In this document: positions 11,196 to 22,900 of the stretch, piece after piece
How the letters are laid out: the number at the start of each line of letters is the position of its first letter
Position numbering within the stretch: the first letter of the stretch is position 1
DNA from: Sanguinoderma infundibulare
Taxonomy: Eukaryota; Basidiomycota; Agaricomycetes; Polyporales; Polyporaceae
Direction: 5' to 3'
Assembly (NCBI GenBank): GCA_032821775.1
Contig: JAVLRN010000012.1
Span: 2,418,001-2,482,000, forward strand
DNA length: 64,000 bases
The notes under the pieces: generated by a model
Databases searched by the model: none
What the model was told of the DNA's origin: nothing
Seen by the model: the letters and a program-made list of their open reading frames with translations, nothing else
Program-made: the position numbers and the translations under genes

Positions 11196-12174
11196 GATGT
11201 CTTAGACGAAACCCTTGAGTGCAAGCTGGGCTATATGCACGTACGAGGGAAAGTCGTGGAGCTGTGCTGCGGTAGTGCCGGACAAGGGATGGTGGTCACG
11301 GTGATCATCGCGTCACACTCTTCGCGTCCGGAAATTATAGTTTACTAGTATTAAACCTTGCGTCGGTTAGTGTATTCGCACATATTATGAAAGGACGTAC
11401 AGGTTCATTGATCCTCTTCCCCGTGCGAGGTCCGAAGTACGACAACGCGATGCTCAGCAGGGCCATTGCGGTGTTCGAGACACGTTCTCCACCGCCTCCC
11501 GCGGCCTGGTTTGAACTGACCCTGCAGAAAGAAATCTATACGTCTTCGCATTGCAACTACCTCAGGCTTGGAATCAAAGATATCTGGAATGCGGCAAGAC
11601 ACTTTAGCAATGCGGTCCAAGCCTACTTCACGTTGGTCGTCCTTTCGGTCCTTTACTTATGAGTTTCTGCATCCCTTGGATAGAACTGCTCCTGAATGAT
11701 TTCTATGTGTGGACCATGCACGCCATGCTCATCCCAACGGTGTACAGCTTGTTGAGGACGGGTGCAAAGGTGGAGGGATATAAGAAAGAGGATACCAACG
11801 TACTTTCATCATAAGGCGGATCAAATGCACTAATCCGTAGAAATATTAGTTCCAACGATCATCCATTCATCGCAATTCAAAACCCTTCGTCCATGGTGCT
11901 CATCACCGGCACCCTTTTCCAAAGTTCGATGTGTATATGAACTGCCCGACTTGGGCTGGGCGCAGTCGACGGCTATCTGACGGCTGGAATTTCGAATTGC
12001 CCGCACCCCAGCTGCTCAGTTCTGACATCACGTTGGTCTTACATATACCATCCACTGGTATGTGTTTGGACATTCAGAGTTGACCTGTAGTTTCTTTCTT
12101 TCGTATCAATTCATAACGAAAAGAGACGGTTCAGCTCGCAGATCGCAAAATAAAGCTGCCAAGACGAAGGTTAC
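11196..12174. other. Intergenic region, no supported gene
   Basis: Upstream flank of the minus-strand gene that starts at 11195 and the 3' flank of the tRNA gene. The short plus-strand frame at 11387-11662 has no recognisable feature. Confidence 0.5.
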
Positions 12175-12245
12175 TGCATTAAGTGGGAATCGAACCCCCG
12201 GCGGGTCGATGGCAACGACCCAGGTTACCACTACCCCATTAATGC
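12175..12245 (-). tRNA. tRNA-Gly (anticodon GCC)
   Basis: On the minus strand a 71-nt cloverleaf folds: acceptor stem GCATTAA paired perfectly with TTAATGC, a D arm around GGGTAGTGGTAACC, an anticodon stem GGTCG/CGACC with loop TTGCCAT (anticodon GCC), and a T arm with loop TTCGATT. The discriminator base is A and CCA is not encoded, as is usual for eukaryotic nuclear tRNAs. The length (71 nt) matches cytosolic tRNA-Gly. No intron is seen. One mismatch (G-A) in the T stem could mean mild decay. A tRNAscan-type score was not available. Confidence 0.85.
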
Positions 12246-12699
12246 TTACATTAGTTAGCGCATTAATATTTATTTCATATTTAAACAGGGTCCAGTTCGC
12301 CTTCAACGGTAAACGATACCTCGCCGGCAGTCCAAATGGCGGAACGAGAATAATTGCACTATTAGATGTGGTGGTAGGGAAAGAGGCCTCCGTGAATAGT
12401 GGGTAGGGAATGCACGAGGCATTTGCCACTTTCTCTTGACCATCACTGGATCTCCTCGCACTCTAAACTGCTATTCGCGGAGGCCGTCAAATTCTGTGAA
12501 TCAGCTTCCTTGGCCACGGAGAGCTAGCGACTGGTCTCATTTGTGCTCGACTGCTAGATAGAACTTTAAGTTTTCAACTTTGCTTGTGTGACACTCCAAA
12601 GTACGTCAACCCGTACTATCCACGCCTTGTAGAGCACCGTTGTGTTTGGCAGTTGAGAAAAGTCCCCATAGTGACGGTCCATTCATCTCCAGCCAGAGA

Positions 12700-14646
12700 T
12701 ACTCGGACGAATATGCAGCCGCGTTTTCAACGATCGTCCGCCGCGGCCGGCGCGGTAACGTCGACGTCTGGCTACGACGGGTTGGAAGCCAGCCATCCTT
12801 TCGTTGGCTTGGACGTCTCGCAAGTGGCGCGAAGCGGCCATGAACGTCCTTTGGCACACCGTTCCGGCGATCGCCTGCATCGTATACACGCTTTCTCACG
12901 ACTCTTTGACGAAGACGGTGGTGGAGGAAGACTCGTTCCGGGAAGAAGATTGGATGGTTATGGAACTTGTGGGCACATAGAACGAATGCTGCATTCGTCG
13001 AGCTCCGAGATGCTGATACGTACATGCGCCAGACTCGGCCGCTATCGCAAGCTGACGTCACGCGTGTCAAACACTACTCGTCGCGCATCAGGCAAATCAA
13101 CCCAGCGGCCAGGCCGGACTGGTTCCAATGGCTCACCAAGCGGATCTCTTTCATATCACGTACCCCCCCCCCCCGCTTTGCTCGACGCTATAGCAGAGCA
13201 CATCCCATCTGCCCGGCCCTCTTCCCTAGTGTCTGCGAGCTTTCCAATGAAGTGAAGCAACGGGGGATATCCCGCCGCCGGTATCTTTCGCTCGTTCCCC
13301 ATCTTCTTCGGACCGAACCTTCGTAGCCTCGCGCTGACTCGCGACATCGATGGGTCTGCAGGCTGCATCACAGCCTTCGCCGAGATGTTTCAATCCCTCC
13401 GGATGCGCTTCTCGTTTTCAACTCGGTGGCACGTGCATAATCTCATGGCTCCCGAGACATTCCTCCACGCCGAACACCTCCATCACCTCGTGCGCCTGAG
13501 CATAGGCGGATTTCGAATCGCTCACCACGCAGCAGCGGCGTTTGCGCGGCTGCCGTCGTTGGGAAGCTATACATGTCTCCGTCGGCCACGGGGATTGGCG
13601 GATCGGCACGTTCGATGCGTTGGCCAGGACAGCCAGCGCACCCTTCTTCCCTACAATTCGCAATCTATCATTCCAACCCGACTCCGCGCCGCTCCTCGCA
13701 GAGCTCGTCCGCCACATCCGTTCCCCACACGTCTAAACGGCGACCCTCGACACCCCTCGAAAGGCCGTCAACCTGGCCCTCCAGGCTCTGGGCGAGATCA
13801 TCCCCGCTCGCGTCGGCATAAAAAATCTCCACATAGACACCGGGAAGGTCGTGCCAGACAGCCACCCACACTACCCGGCGCCGATGCGGGGAGAAGACCT
13901 CTGACCGCTGCTCAACCTCCCGCATCTCACGTCGCCGAACCTGCTCGTCCGCTGCCCGTTCGTGCTCGAGTACGACGCGTTGCGGGTCATGGCGCACTCC
14001 TGGCCCAACATCACCCACCTCCGCCTCTGAACCTGTTACCTCGTGCGACTGGCCCCCGGACGTGTTCGGGTATGCGCCGACGCGGACCGATCCTGCGCGC
14101 TCGCCGCTTCCCTACCTGCGCGCTCGAAAGCTTCGCAAAGTCCTTTCCGTGACTCGATGCGCTCGCCGTCGAGATCGACGGGCTCTGGTCGGGGTACAAC
14201 GGGCTGCGGCCGTGGTGGAAGCCGCCACGGCCCATGGACCACACACACATCCGCTGTGCTCGCTCTGGGTGCTCGCTGACGTCGGGCTGTCGAAGATCGG
14301 GGACCCCCGCCGCGGTCGCTGCGTTCCTCTCGAGCGTGTTTCTGAACCTCCAAGAGATCCACAGTCTGTGGTCGGCCGCGGACATTGGTGACGGGCTGGG
14401 GAATGAGAATGACGACGACGACGATTGGGATTGGAATGGAAGCGACGATTGTGGTGGAGGCGGACTCGACGAGCAGTCTGCTCCGGGCAGCGTAGGGGAG
14501 CGTCGTTATTGGGCCAACACACATGACAAGCGATGGCGCGAAGACGCGGTGCTTCACCGGCACTTCATGCTAGTTCGGCACCAAGAGGGGAGTGAGGCTG
14601 AGCCCAGTGACTCGTCGACCTGTTCAGATGATTCAGTGGCTCGTTA
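12700..14646 (+). pseudogene. Decayed F-box/LRR-like gene
   Basis: No single frame is open, but pieces in different frames read in order like the long F-box proteins of Agaricomycetes: 'FGPNLRSLALTRDIDG' near 13300, 'FFPTIRNLSFQPDSAPLLAEL' near 13650, 'LALQALGEIIP' and 'VGIKNLHIDTGKVVP' near 13800, 'LRVMAHSWPNITHLRL' near 14000, and 'AAVAAFLSSVFLNLQEIHSLW' near 14320 followed by an acidic tail ending at 14646. Frameshifts between the pieces and an internal stop at about 13734 indicate a pseudogene. It belongs to a different F-box subfamily from those at 26-49 kb. Confidence 0.5.
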
Positions 14647-17605
14647 GTTACGCCCGTACCGGCGGAGCCGGACGCGTCTCCTACTTTCCGAACGTCACAA
14701 AGTCACAACATTATGGATGACTGTAACACAGACGAGTACCGGTTGTACGACAGGGACTACTACTTGTGCCTGTACAACATCCCCAACAGATCGGCTCCCC
14801 GGGTCCGCACTGCGCTTACTCACCAAATCCACGCAAGCGTTCCATCATTGGTCCGATATGGAATGGACGGGATCATCAATGGATGATTCAAGCCTTGATA
14901 TACGATAGGTTGCTTTGCGTCCCTGGGCCATAGCACCCGAGCCTGTCTGGCCAGGTTTATAAGGATCACGAGCAGTCGAGAGCGCTCGCAGCGCACTACG
15001 AAGAAGTCTGGGACGTACAAGAAGGGCGCGCTAAAGGCGACACTGGTACGGTTGTGTCGTAAACGTATCCGATGCGTCTGATCGGTAACCTTTCCAGCGA
15101 GTCGAAGCATTCGGACATGCCATCACTGAACAGGTTAGCTGAATCGGTAGACACTGCTTTTATTCACTGACGAGACACGTGCTGAATGCGGTTAGACCGG
15201 CAGACCTGTTGGGGGACTTGAACTTGTGTTAGTCACGTTCAAGGACAGCTCCTCTAGCGGAGTGACGATGAGCATTGACACATGTTCTAGCTCGACCTTT
15301 TCTGCACCTGTGAGAGGGCGTGCCGGGTCAGCTCTTCGGAGCGAGCCACGACATGTTGGCACGACCACTGGACGAGAGGGTGGTGGGCTAGACTGTATGC
15401 ATCTTCGAAATGTGTACAAACCAAAGCACGCTCGACCCATATCTGGGCTTCTTCACCACACGACTGCCAATGGACAGGGCGGCAGGGCCCGCTGCCGCTC
15501 GGGAGTCCTCAGCCGGGAGCACTCTACGCCCGTCGTCCATGCGGGTGAGCGTCCGGGTACAGTACGATTGCTATCGGATCTGCAAGCGTTGAACATCGGG
15601 ACCCAACGATCTCAAGGTACAGAAAGCGACTGTCTGTACTCACGATCTTTGTCCATCGTTCGACGGGTGCTGTGGCGGATCCCCCACTCTTCACGCCGGT
15701 CACGTTCACCAAGACTTGACGCAACACGCGGACCTGTCGAGGTGGCACAGGCTATCTGGTCGGTGGTACATACATGCATCAACGCGGTAGGCTTGGGGCC
15801 GGGGGGTGAGGAGCGAGGAAGAGCAAGAACGACTCACGTGATTGTCTAGTCGCAGATCGTAGAGGAGACCTGGAAGAAGCCTCGGTCAAGTCCGCGGAGA
15901 GAAGCCGGCTATATCTTTGCCGCTCGGGGTCCAGAAGAGACCGGGAGATAGAACTGCACAGAGTTCGAGAAGTTGTCGTGATTCGTAAACGTCGCGCTCC
16001 GTCCGACGCCGGGAACTCGGGCGAAGCTGACGCCACTGCGGACGTCGAAGAGATGCAGCTGGTTGCCGTCCACCGTAGCCGTCTTCTTTGAGCGGCTGGT
16101 GCGTTTGGTTCGAATACTGCATCTCTTTGTGGTACGTGCCACCGGAGTTCGAGTAGTCTGTCAGAGTCTGTCAGTGCCACTATTATGCGAGGGGATATAG
16201 AAAGGGTGCCTGGCGGGTCGATGCACGGAGATTGGGCGTAATATACGGCACCGAAAGTAGCTTAATGACCGCGGCCCAAGACAAGAGCCAGACCAAGCGT
16301 ATCACGCAGAAGGTTTTTACGTTCGACGCTTGTTCTGGACGCGCAAAATGCCGTACCGGCCACTACACAAGGTACGGACCATACGGACTTGAGGCGGAGG
16401 ACGCTGAACGCGCTCGTGACGAGCGACAGAACGTGCATGGCGTCCGATTGTCACCGCAAAGCATGCAATGTAGTGGTGATATCAGTGTTACGTTGATGAA
16501 CGGTGGTAGATGGATTGTCATAATACCTGAGCAAGGCACCGAGTCACAATGACGTGGATGTTACGGCCGCGGGGGGTGAGCGGATGCACAGATAGAGCCT
16601 GGACACTTTGTTGAATGACAAAGCACACTGAAAACGCCTAAAGCAGACGTAACACGAGGTTCAGGCTCCGAGGCAATGGCGTTACGTCGCGCGAGGTGGG
16701 GGTAAAATGAATAGCTAGGGAGATTTGCAGGGGCCGCAGACCGTGGAGGAGGTAGAGGAGGTAGAGCTGTGCTACTTACATACAAACTTCCCAGCCGCTA
16801 CAGCAACCCCGCACTAACTCCGCATGGACTCCGACGGATGCCGGTGATGCGAGGAGCTCAGAGACAGCCACGATGTTGCCACGACCTCTTGCCCTGCTCT
16901 CTCGGTCGACCCCTTCATGAAACCGATCAGCTATCTGGCACCGAACCTGGAAATGTGTCTCCGACTCTTCGGACAAGCAATTGTGAAGGGCTAGACTGAC
17001 CGAAGGCTGCCGGAGGCCGATGTTCTAGTGGAGTTCGTGCAGGTCCTCTGCAACGTGCGATAACCAGGAGGGGAAAGAGGTGCGTTGGAAGAGGGTGGCA
17101 GCTGTCTGACGCATGTTTTGATTGGTGTCAACACGCTCCGGAACAATGTTCGGCGACGACACGTCGTCCAACCATGTCACTCTGAGAAGGCTGATGAATC
17201 GATGGCGAGCAAATTTGTTGGCAGATTTCGACGGGAGACGCGGAGAGCATACGTTGTCTCTGGCTACCGCCCTATCCAATCGCCCATTCCTGCAATTGTT
17301 GCGTTCGCAATGCACCGAGGCGAAAGAATAAACGAACCAGGGCGCGGCGAAGGACGCCCTCCCTGCTTGAACTTCGGACCCGGGACGGAGGTGGAGACGG
17401 CAGCGGTATACATCGGCGTTTCATGCCGGAGACGCGATGTATCGCGGCGGCCACAACGTATCCTCGGTGTGCTTCAACTCCTTGCTAAGTACCACCGAGC
17501 GTTGGGGTACTAGGCCTGCCGCCAGAAGAGTCCGTCGCTACTGCGATCGTCTATTCACTGTCAAACGCCCTCCGCCCTTGTCAAACTGGATGGTAGCGAA
17601 TAATA
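14647..17605. other. Gene-poor region with decayed minus-strand coding pieces
   Basis: No intact gene. Minus-strand pieces at about 16180-15880 ('HLFDVRSGVSFARVPG', then 'FTNHDNFSNSVQFYLP') and 15748-15524 ('VNVTGVKSGGSATAPV') read like one protein broken by frameshifts; I cannot name the family. A plus-strand frame at 16232-16552 and one near 17122-17331 have no start context or domain. The stretch may be relic sequence of several unrelated genes. Confidence 0.4.
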
Positions 17606-18085
17606 TGGTGTCATGGCATCACGGCGATAGCGAGGCGCGAAGACGCGAACTTGGTCGTGCTGGTCCAGCGGGGCGGCGTTTTGCTCGTGGACGTTCGGAC
17701 GGATGTCCATCTCTCGAAGCGCATCTCGCGCGCGCTCTTGCTCCGAGGCCGCGATCGCAGTCTTCTGGTCGGCCGTGCGGCATGCCATACGCACGGCAGA
17801 TCGAAAGCGCCGACCGGGTTCGCGTGCGGAATGGAATCCAAGAAGTTGACGGCGTTGAACATGCACCTAGCCTCCCCTTGTTCGCCATCGTCGACATGTC
17901 GCGCGCCCATCTGACAAATTTCCCGACTCCGCGCACGCATATATCCTCCCGTCCTCAGTTTCCCTCTCTCTCTCGCTCCGTCCCACCCGGATCCCATCCC
18001 CGCCCTCCTCCCGCACTCACGTACCCTCCTCCTCCGGACGAGACACGCTCTCCTTGCGGCCGCCTATACCCTCCTAGCGAAGAAG
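17606..18085 (+). promoter_or_regulatory. Promoter and 5' leader of hydrophobin gene 1
   Basis: This region is similar over several hundred bases to the flank of hydrophobin gene 2 (about 35840-36284), starting from a shared ATCACGGCGATAGCGAGGCG or near match. A TATA-like ATATATCC lies at about 17940, followed by a pyrimidine-rich stretch and a leader (CCTCCTCCTCCGGACGAG) almost identical in both genes. Because both coding and flanking DNA are similar, the two loci come from one duplication and probably share regulation. Confidence 0.65.
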
Positions 18086-18886
18086 ATGAAGTCCATCACG
18101 CTCTTTTTGGCGGTCATCGCCTTCCTCGTCGCCACCGTCGCAGCAGCGGCCGCTCCCGGCACAAATGCAGACCGCATGGCCCGCGGCCTCCCTCCAATGG
18201 CCCCGCGCAAGCTCTACCGCGAAAGGGCAACTCCCGTGTCACGTACGTCCTGACTCCTGTGCATCCCTGAGGCGTGTCCCGCCTCGTTGTCGCTTATCTG
18301 AAGTTGGCGCACGCGCGATGTTCAATGAACGTCCTGCTAATGGCCAATCTCCGCGTCCTTCTAGCTGCCAAGAGGAGCAAGCCTTCTGGCACGCCGAGTT
18401 CATGCTCGACGGGCCCCGTCCAGTGCTGCAACTCCGTTACGACCGCAAACAACCCTGTTGTGGGTATCCTCCTCGGCCTTTTGGGTATCGTCCTTGGGCC
18501 AAACGTCGCTGTCGGCCTCGAATGCTCGCCCCTTTCGGTCGTTGGCATTGGCAGCGGCAATGCCTGGTGAGTAATGTTCTTCGACGTTTGTTCGGCGGCG
18601 CGTCCGTGTATGTCGCGTCGTGATTCGAGAGTGGAGCCGGCCGATTGGTTTTCTTCCTGTCGAGCTGGCGTCCTTCTCTATTTGTTCATCTTGATCGAAC
18701 CGAATTCGGTGGATCTGACGTGTTTCATGTGTTTCCCCACAGCTCGGCCAACGTGGTGTGCTGCGAAAACAACAACGTCGGGGGCCTCATTTCCATCGGC
18801 TGCATCCCAAGTGCGTACTCTCTCTTCCTATTGCCGTCTTTGTTCCTGTGTGCCGAACTGAGTATGCGTGGACAGTTATCCTGTGA
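18086..18886 (+). CDS. Class I hydrophobin 1 (145 aa)
   Basis: Small secreted amphipathic protein that self-assembles at air-water interfaces and coats aerial hyphae and fruiting bodies. Exons 18086-18242, 18365-18566, 18743-18810 and 18876-18886 close in frame. It has a signal peptide (MKSITLFLAVIAFLVATVAA), a basic Pro-rich propart, then the eight-cysteine pattern C, CC, C, C, CC, C: first Cys at about residue 66, pair at 73-74, 'GLECSPLSVVG', 'ANVVCCENN', 'ISIGCIP'. Spacing between the third and fourth positions is long, as in class I members. The fifth cysteine codon is formed across the second intron (TG|C), which fixes that splice site. The last exon codes only four residue positions including part of Ile, plus the stop. 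Confidence 0.93.
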
Positions 18887-19984
18887 GCCAGGGACGTCGG
18901 CACTGGCAACTGCTCTGTATCGTTCGTTGGTCGGCCCGAAGAAGGTTGCATTGCATAGCCACGCTCTCGTCTCGATCAGACGCTCCTTCCTCTCCCAGTA
19001 GCACACTCCCCTCCCACTTCGCACTTCGCTACAGGGACGACCCGCGTCACCGGCGTGAAACACACCGACAGTGCGCGGGAGAAAACACTCGTCCTTCCTG
19101 TCTTCGATCGTTACCCATTCCGCTCCTTGTTCGTTTTCTCCGAGTTTGATGTATGTCTGTCATCTCCTCTGCCCGCTTGTAACCGTCGATATTCCCTGAG
19201 TCCCGACTTATCGCAGTGTCGCATACGTCGTGTTTGATACCCCCGCGCGCGGTACCACCATCGAGTCTACACTTCTTTTATACCAGCGAGATCCGGGTTG
19301 GCTCTTTTCCTATGGGGTATCTATGCTTCGGAAGGCACCGTAGTAATCGATTTAGTGAAAACTTTCCCATTTCCAGCGATTGATCACAGTATGTTGTCGG
19401 CATGCGCCGCGCGTCAAGGGAGGCCCCGGGGGAAGCCTGTCGAGAGCCCGTCGAATTGATATGCGCTCGCGCAAGCCTGTGTACGCACAAGAGTCGGCCG
19501 GCTGAGAGAATGGGGAGAGAGAGAGAGAGAAGGGATGCTGGTGCCCAAGCGGTGAACCCAGCTGAGACGTCGACGTCCGAGACAGCGCGGAATGTATGGC
19601 AAATAAAGAGATATAGAAATGTAACTCGACTATCTCAAGCCGACGTGTCCGTGTCGCATCCAATTATATCCTATGCAATCTTCAGTATGGTCAGAACATG
19701 AAACCAACAGTCCGCGAGGGCGTAAGAGTCTGTGCAGCGGCAGAGAAATCTAACAAGTCGGCACATCGTAAGCGCGCATGTCCGAACACCAGCGTCGACA
19801 CGGCCACAACGCTCGCTCGCTAGACACGTAGATGGTTCATATACGACCCAACTCTGGCACACAACGCCCGCCTCGACCTTTGTCGACGCCGACGCCATGG
19901 CCCAACCCCGCGCGCGCGTGATGAATCTGCTTTGAGGAACCATGCGCAAGCATTGATCGCTACCGGGAGCCTCCCCCTGAAACA
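18887..19984. other. 3' flank of hydrophobin 1, no supported gene
   Basis: The first 400 bases (to about 19290) have matches at 28210-28620 and 37420-37760, that is, downstream of the other two hydrophobin copies, so they were duplicated with the gene. After this no coding signal is seen until the stop codon of the minus-strand HET-kinase gene at 19985. Confidence 0.55.
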
Positions 19985-22900
19985 TCATCCATCAGAGATG
20001 GCGAGCATGGGAACGAGCTCGCCCGAAGGCGGTCGTTCGACGTCTACCAGCGCCAGGTCGTCCAGGTCTAGCTCCCGCTCTCCGCATCGAAGCGGGTCGC
20101 CGCGGGCCCGTTCGCGATCCTGTGCAAGTCCGATTTTTCGTCGCGTCAGCCCCCCTCCTCGCTTCTGCGACGTATGGTGTATGATATCCATGCTTACCAA
20201 GAATCGGCCCACTTCTCGGGAGACGGCGGTCGCGAGCATCCGTGCGGTCAGAGGCCGGCCTTGGACCCACTCTTCTACTTGTCCGATGTGCGGTGCGCGG
20301 CCCATCACCTACAGTGCATGACGACCGCATGCCATGTCAGCGAGCCGCCTCAGAACGGCGAGGGACTTGGGAAGGATATGATGAGAAAACGACATACCGA
20401 GATGTGGATGGTCGGGGGCGTTGGGGGCCGGGCTCGGGACGGTTGCGCTCCTTCCGGTGGTGGATGTTCACGTTCATGCGCCGGCGCGCTGCCGACCGTG
20501 ACCGCCGGAGCTGGAACGAAAAAGCTCTCGGAATCGAACATGGGTTGATCGGCGTCCATGGCGTCCAGGAAGCTCTGGCGGAACCCTCGTCTGCGTGTTG
20601 ACTTGGAGCTCGGCGCGCTCTCGATGCGGAGAGGTGCGAGGGGAGGACGCGCCTTGCGCGGGTTGGCGTTGGCAGGGGCCCCGGACGGCTGAGACGCGAC
20701 CGGCTTTTCTGGCTTCTTCGGCCGGACAAGCCAAAGAGTGGAGCCTGCGTCGCTATCGGAATCGTCGTCGTTCGGCGGGACGAAGGTCGAGGTGGATATC
20801 GACGGTAATGTTACGATCTCATTGGTCGACGGCAGCTGCATTGGCGCTGTCCCTTCTGCGAGATTTTCATCGATGAAGGACCAGCCTGGCAGGAGCTCGA
20901 GGTACGAGTGTTTGCGTAGCTCGGCAGCCGTGGGACGCAAGTCAGGGTCACTGGAGTCGACGTCAACACTCGGGGGCGAACATGCAGAGAGAGTCAACAC
21001 GTACGCAGCAAAGCATTGCAACCTGAAGTCATCTGCTAGCCCCGACAGCACGATGCCTTCTGGTACTGGTGGAGCCTGCTTGGTCTGGTACAGCTATAGA
21101 GAGCCAAGCATCAGCAGAGAATCAGGCAACGGTAAGAGACGAGCCACTGACATGCAGCAGGATGGCCATGGCTTCTTGACCTAACCATGGCCGCTGACCT
21201 GTCCACATCTCGAACACCACGCAACCGACACTCCAAATATCAATCTTGGAGTTGTAACCCTTCCCCTTCGAGTTCACCACCTCAGGCGCCATCCAGAACA
21301 CAGTGTCCTGCATGGACGTGTAGGCGGCGGCCATGTTGATATCATCTGTGCGCTTCGAAATGCCGAAGTCGGAAATCTTGCACACGCCAGAGGGCTCAAC
21401 AAGAATGTTATCGGCTTTGAGGTCCTGCAACGTCGGTTGGCCGCGGGCATCTATGGCAGGAAAGGACGATACGTACTGTGTGGAGGATACCTCTTGAATG
21501 GAGGTACTCAAGGCCATCCAGGATCTGACCGGTGAACGACTTCGTAACCTCCTCCTCGAAACGGCCGTATTTCCGGAGACGACTTGCAATCGAGCCACCA
21601 GGAACGTATTCCAGGAAGCTGTCAGAGACATCAGCAGGTGAAAGGGACCAAGGACGGGGGATCATGTTACGCACATGCTCAAGAAAGTGGAAGTTTCCTC
21701 GAAACCAAGATACGAAACTATGTTCGGATGGTCCAGATCTTTCAACGTCTCGCTCTTCAACTTCAGCGCCTCGACCATGCCCGCTTGACGCGAATCGTCC
21801 TTCTCGCCCGCCGTCCGGGCGTTCGCCACTTGCTTTACGGCAATCATCTCGCCCGTAGTCGTGTTCAGCGCCAGGTATACACGCCCGTACGTCCCCTGTC
21901 GGATCAACTCTCCACGCACCCAGCGGAAGATGGCTAAGCAGAGCGTCAGCGTAGCTCCGTGTCCAAGGATGCGAGACAGATCAGACACTCACGTTTCGCA
22001 ACGCCCGGAGACGATTCGGACGCGGACGATATGGGTCCTTTGCCTTGCTCCGTCGTCACCTCCTCAAGCCTACAGCCCCACATCTTCGTGTGCCGCTTCC
22101 TCGACGACGGCGCAATGGTATCGTCACCACGCGAAGTCCTATCAAGCTGTCGCTTGTGTTCTGCAGCAACGACACGAATGGACCTAAAGCGTTGGGGAGG
22201 CGCCGCAGGTGCCTCCGTCGCGGGCGGGGAGGTGCCACCGGACGGCGCATCGATAACGGGCTTGTCGAGATCGTGCTCCGGGAAGTACTCCTCGAGGCGC
22301 TCGTACATGACCTCGGGAGGTGGACGAGGAGCCCAAGTCATATCGAAGTGGTTGTCGAACTCGCTGATACGATCCTTGTGCTTCCTCTGTGCGGGTGTCC
22401 GCCTCGGAGCGTAAGGCTGGTGTGAACTTGGAGGTGGGTGCGTATATGCACCCCGCATATCAGTCATACTCTTCGCGCCGTGCCACATGGCGGGTGGCGA
22501 CTGAAGGACCTTATTGTGGTCGGACTTGGTGGGGCCATACGTATGTTTCCAGTTGACGGGCCAGTTAACGGGCACCTTAAGATGCTTCCGCCGGGACGAC
22601 GGCTCGCTAGAACCTCCACTGATACCCTGTCCATTTTGATATCCTCCAGGGGTCGTCGGGAAACGAGGGTTCGTACGGTTCCCCTGAGGTGTTGTCGGAC
22701 GTTCCTTCTTATATCCACTAGAAGGAACATCTCCGGGAACAATCGTCCACGGGTCGTTTCGTGGCTTGCTGTCTTCCTGATCAGCCTTGGGATATCGGCC
22801 ACTGTCCTTCCGAACCGTCCCACAACGCTTGCCTCGTTCGCGCTGCCTGTCTTCCCTGCGCCACCCACCGTTGTAGGTAGACATCTGATCATTGTTGGTA

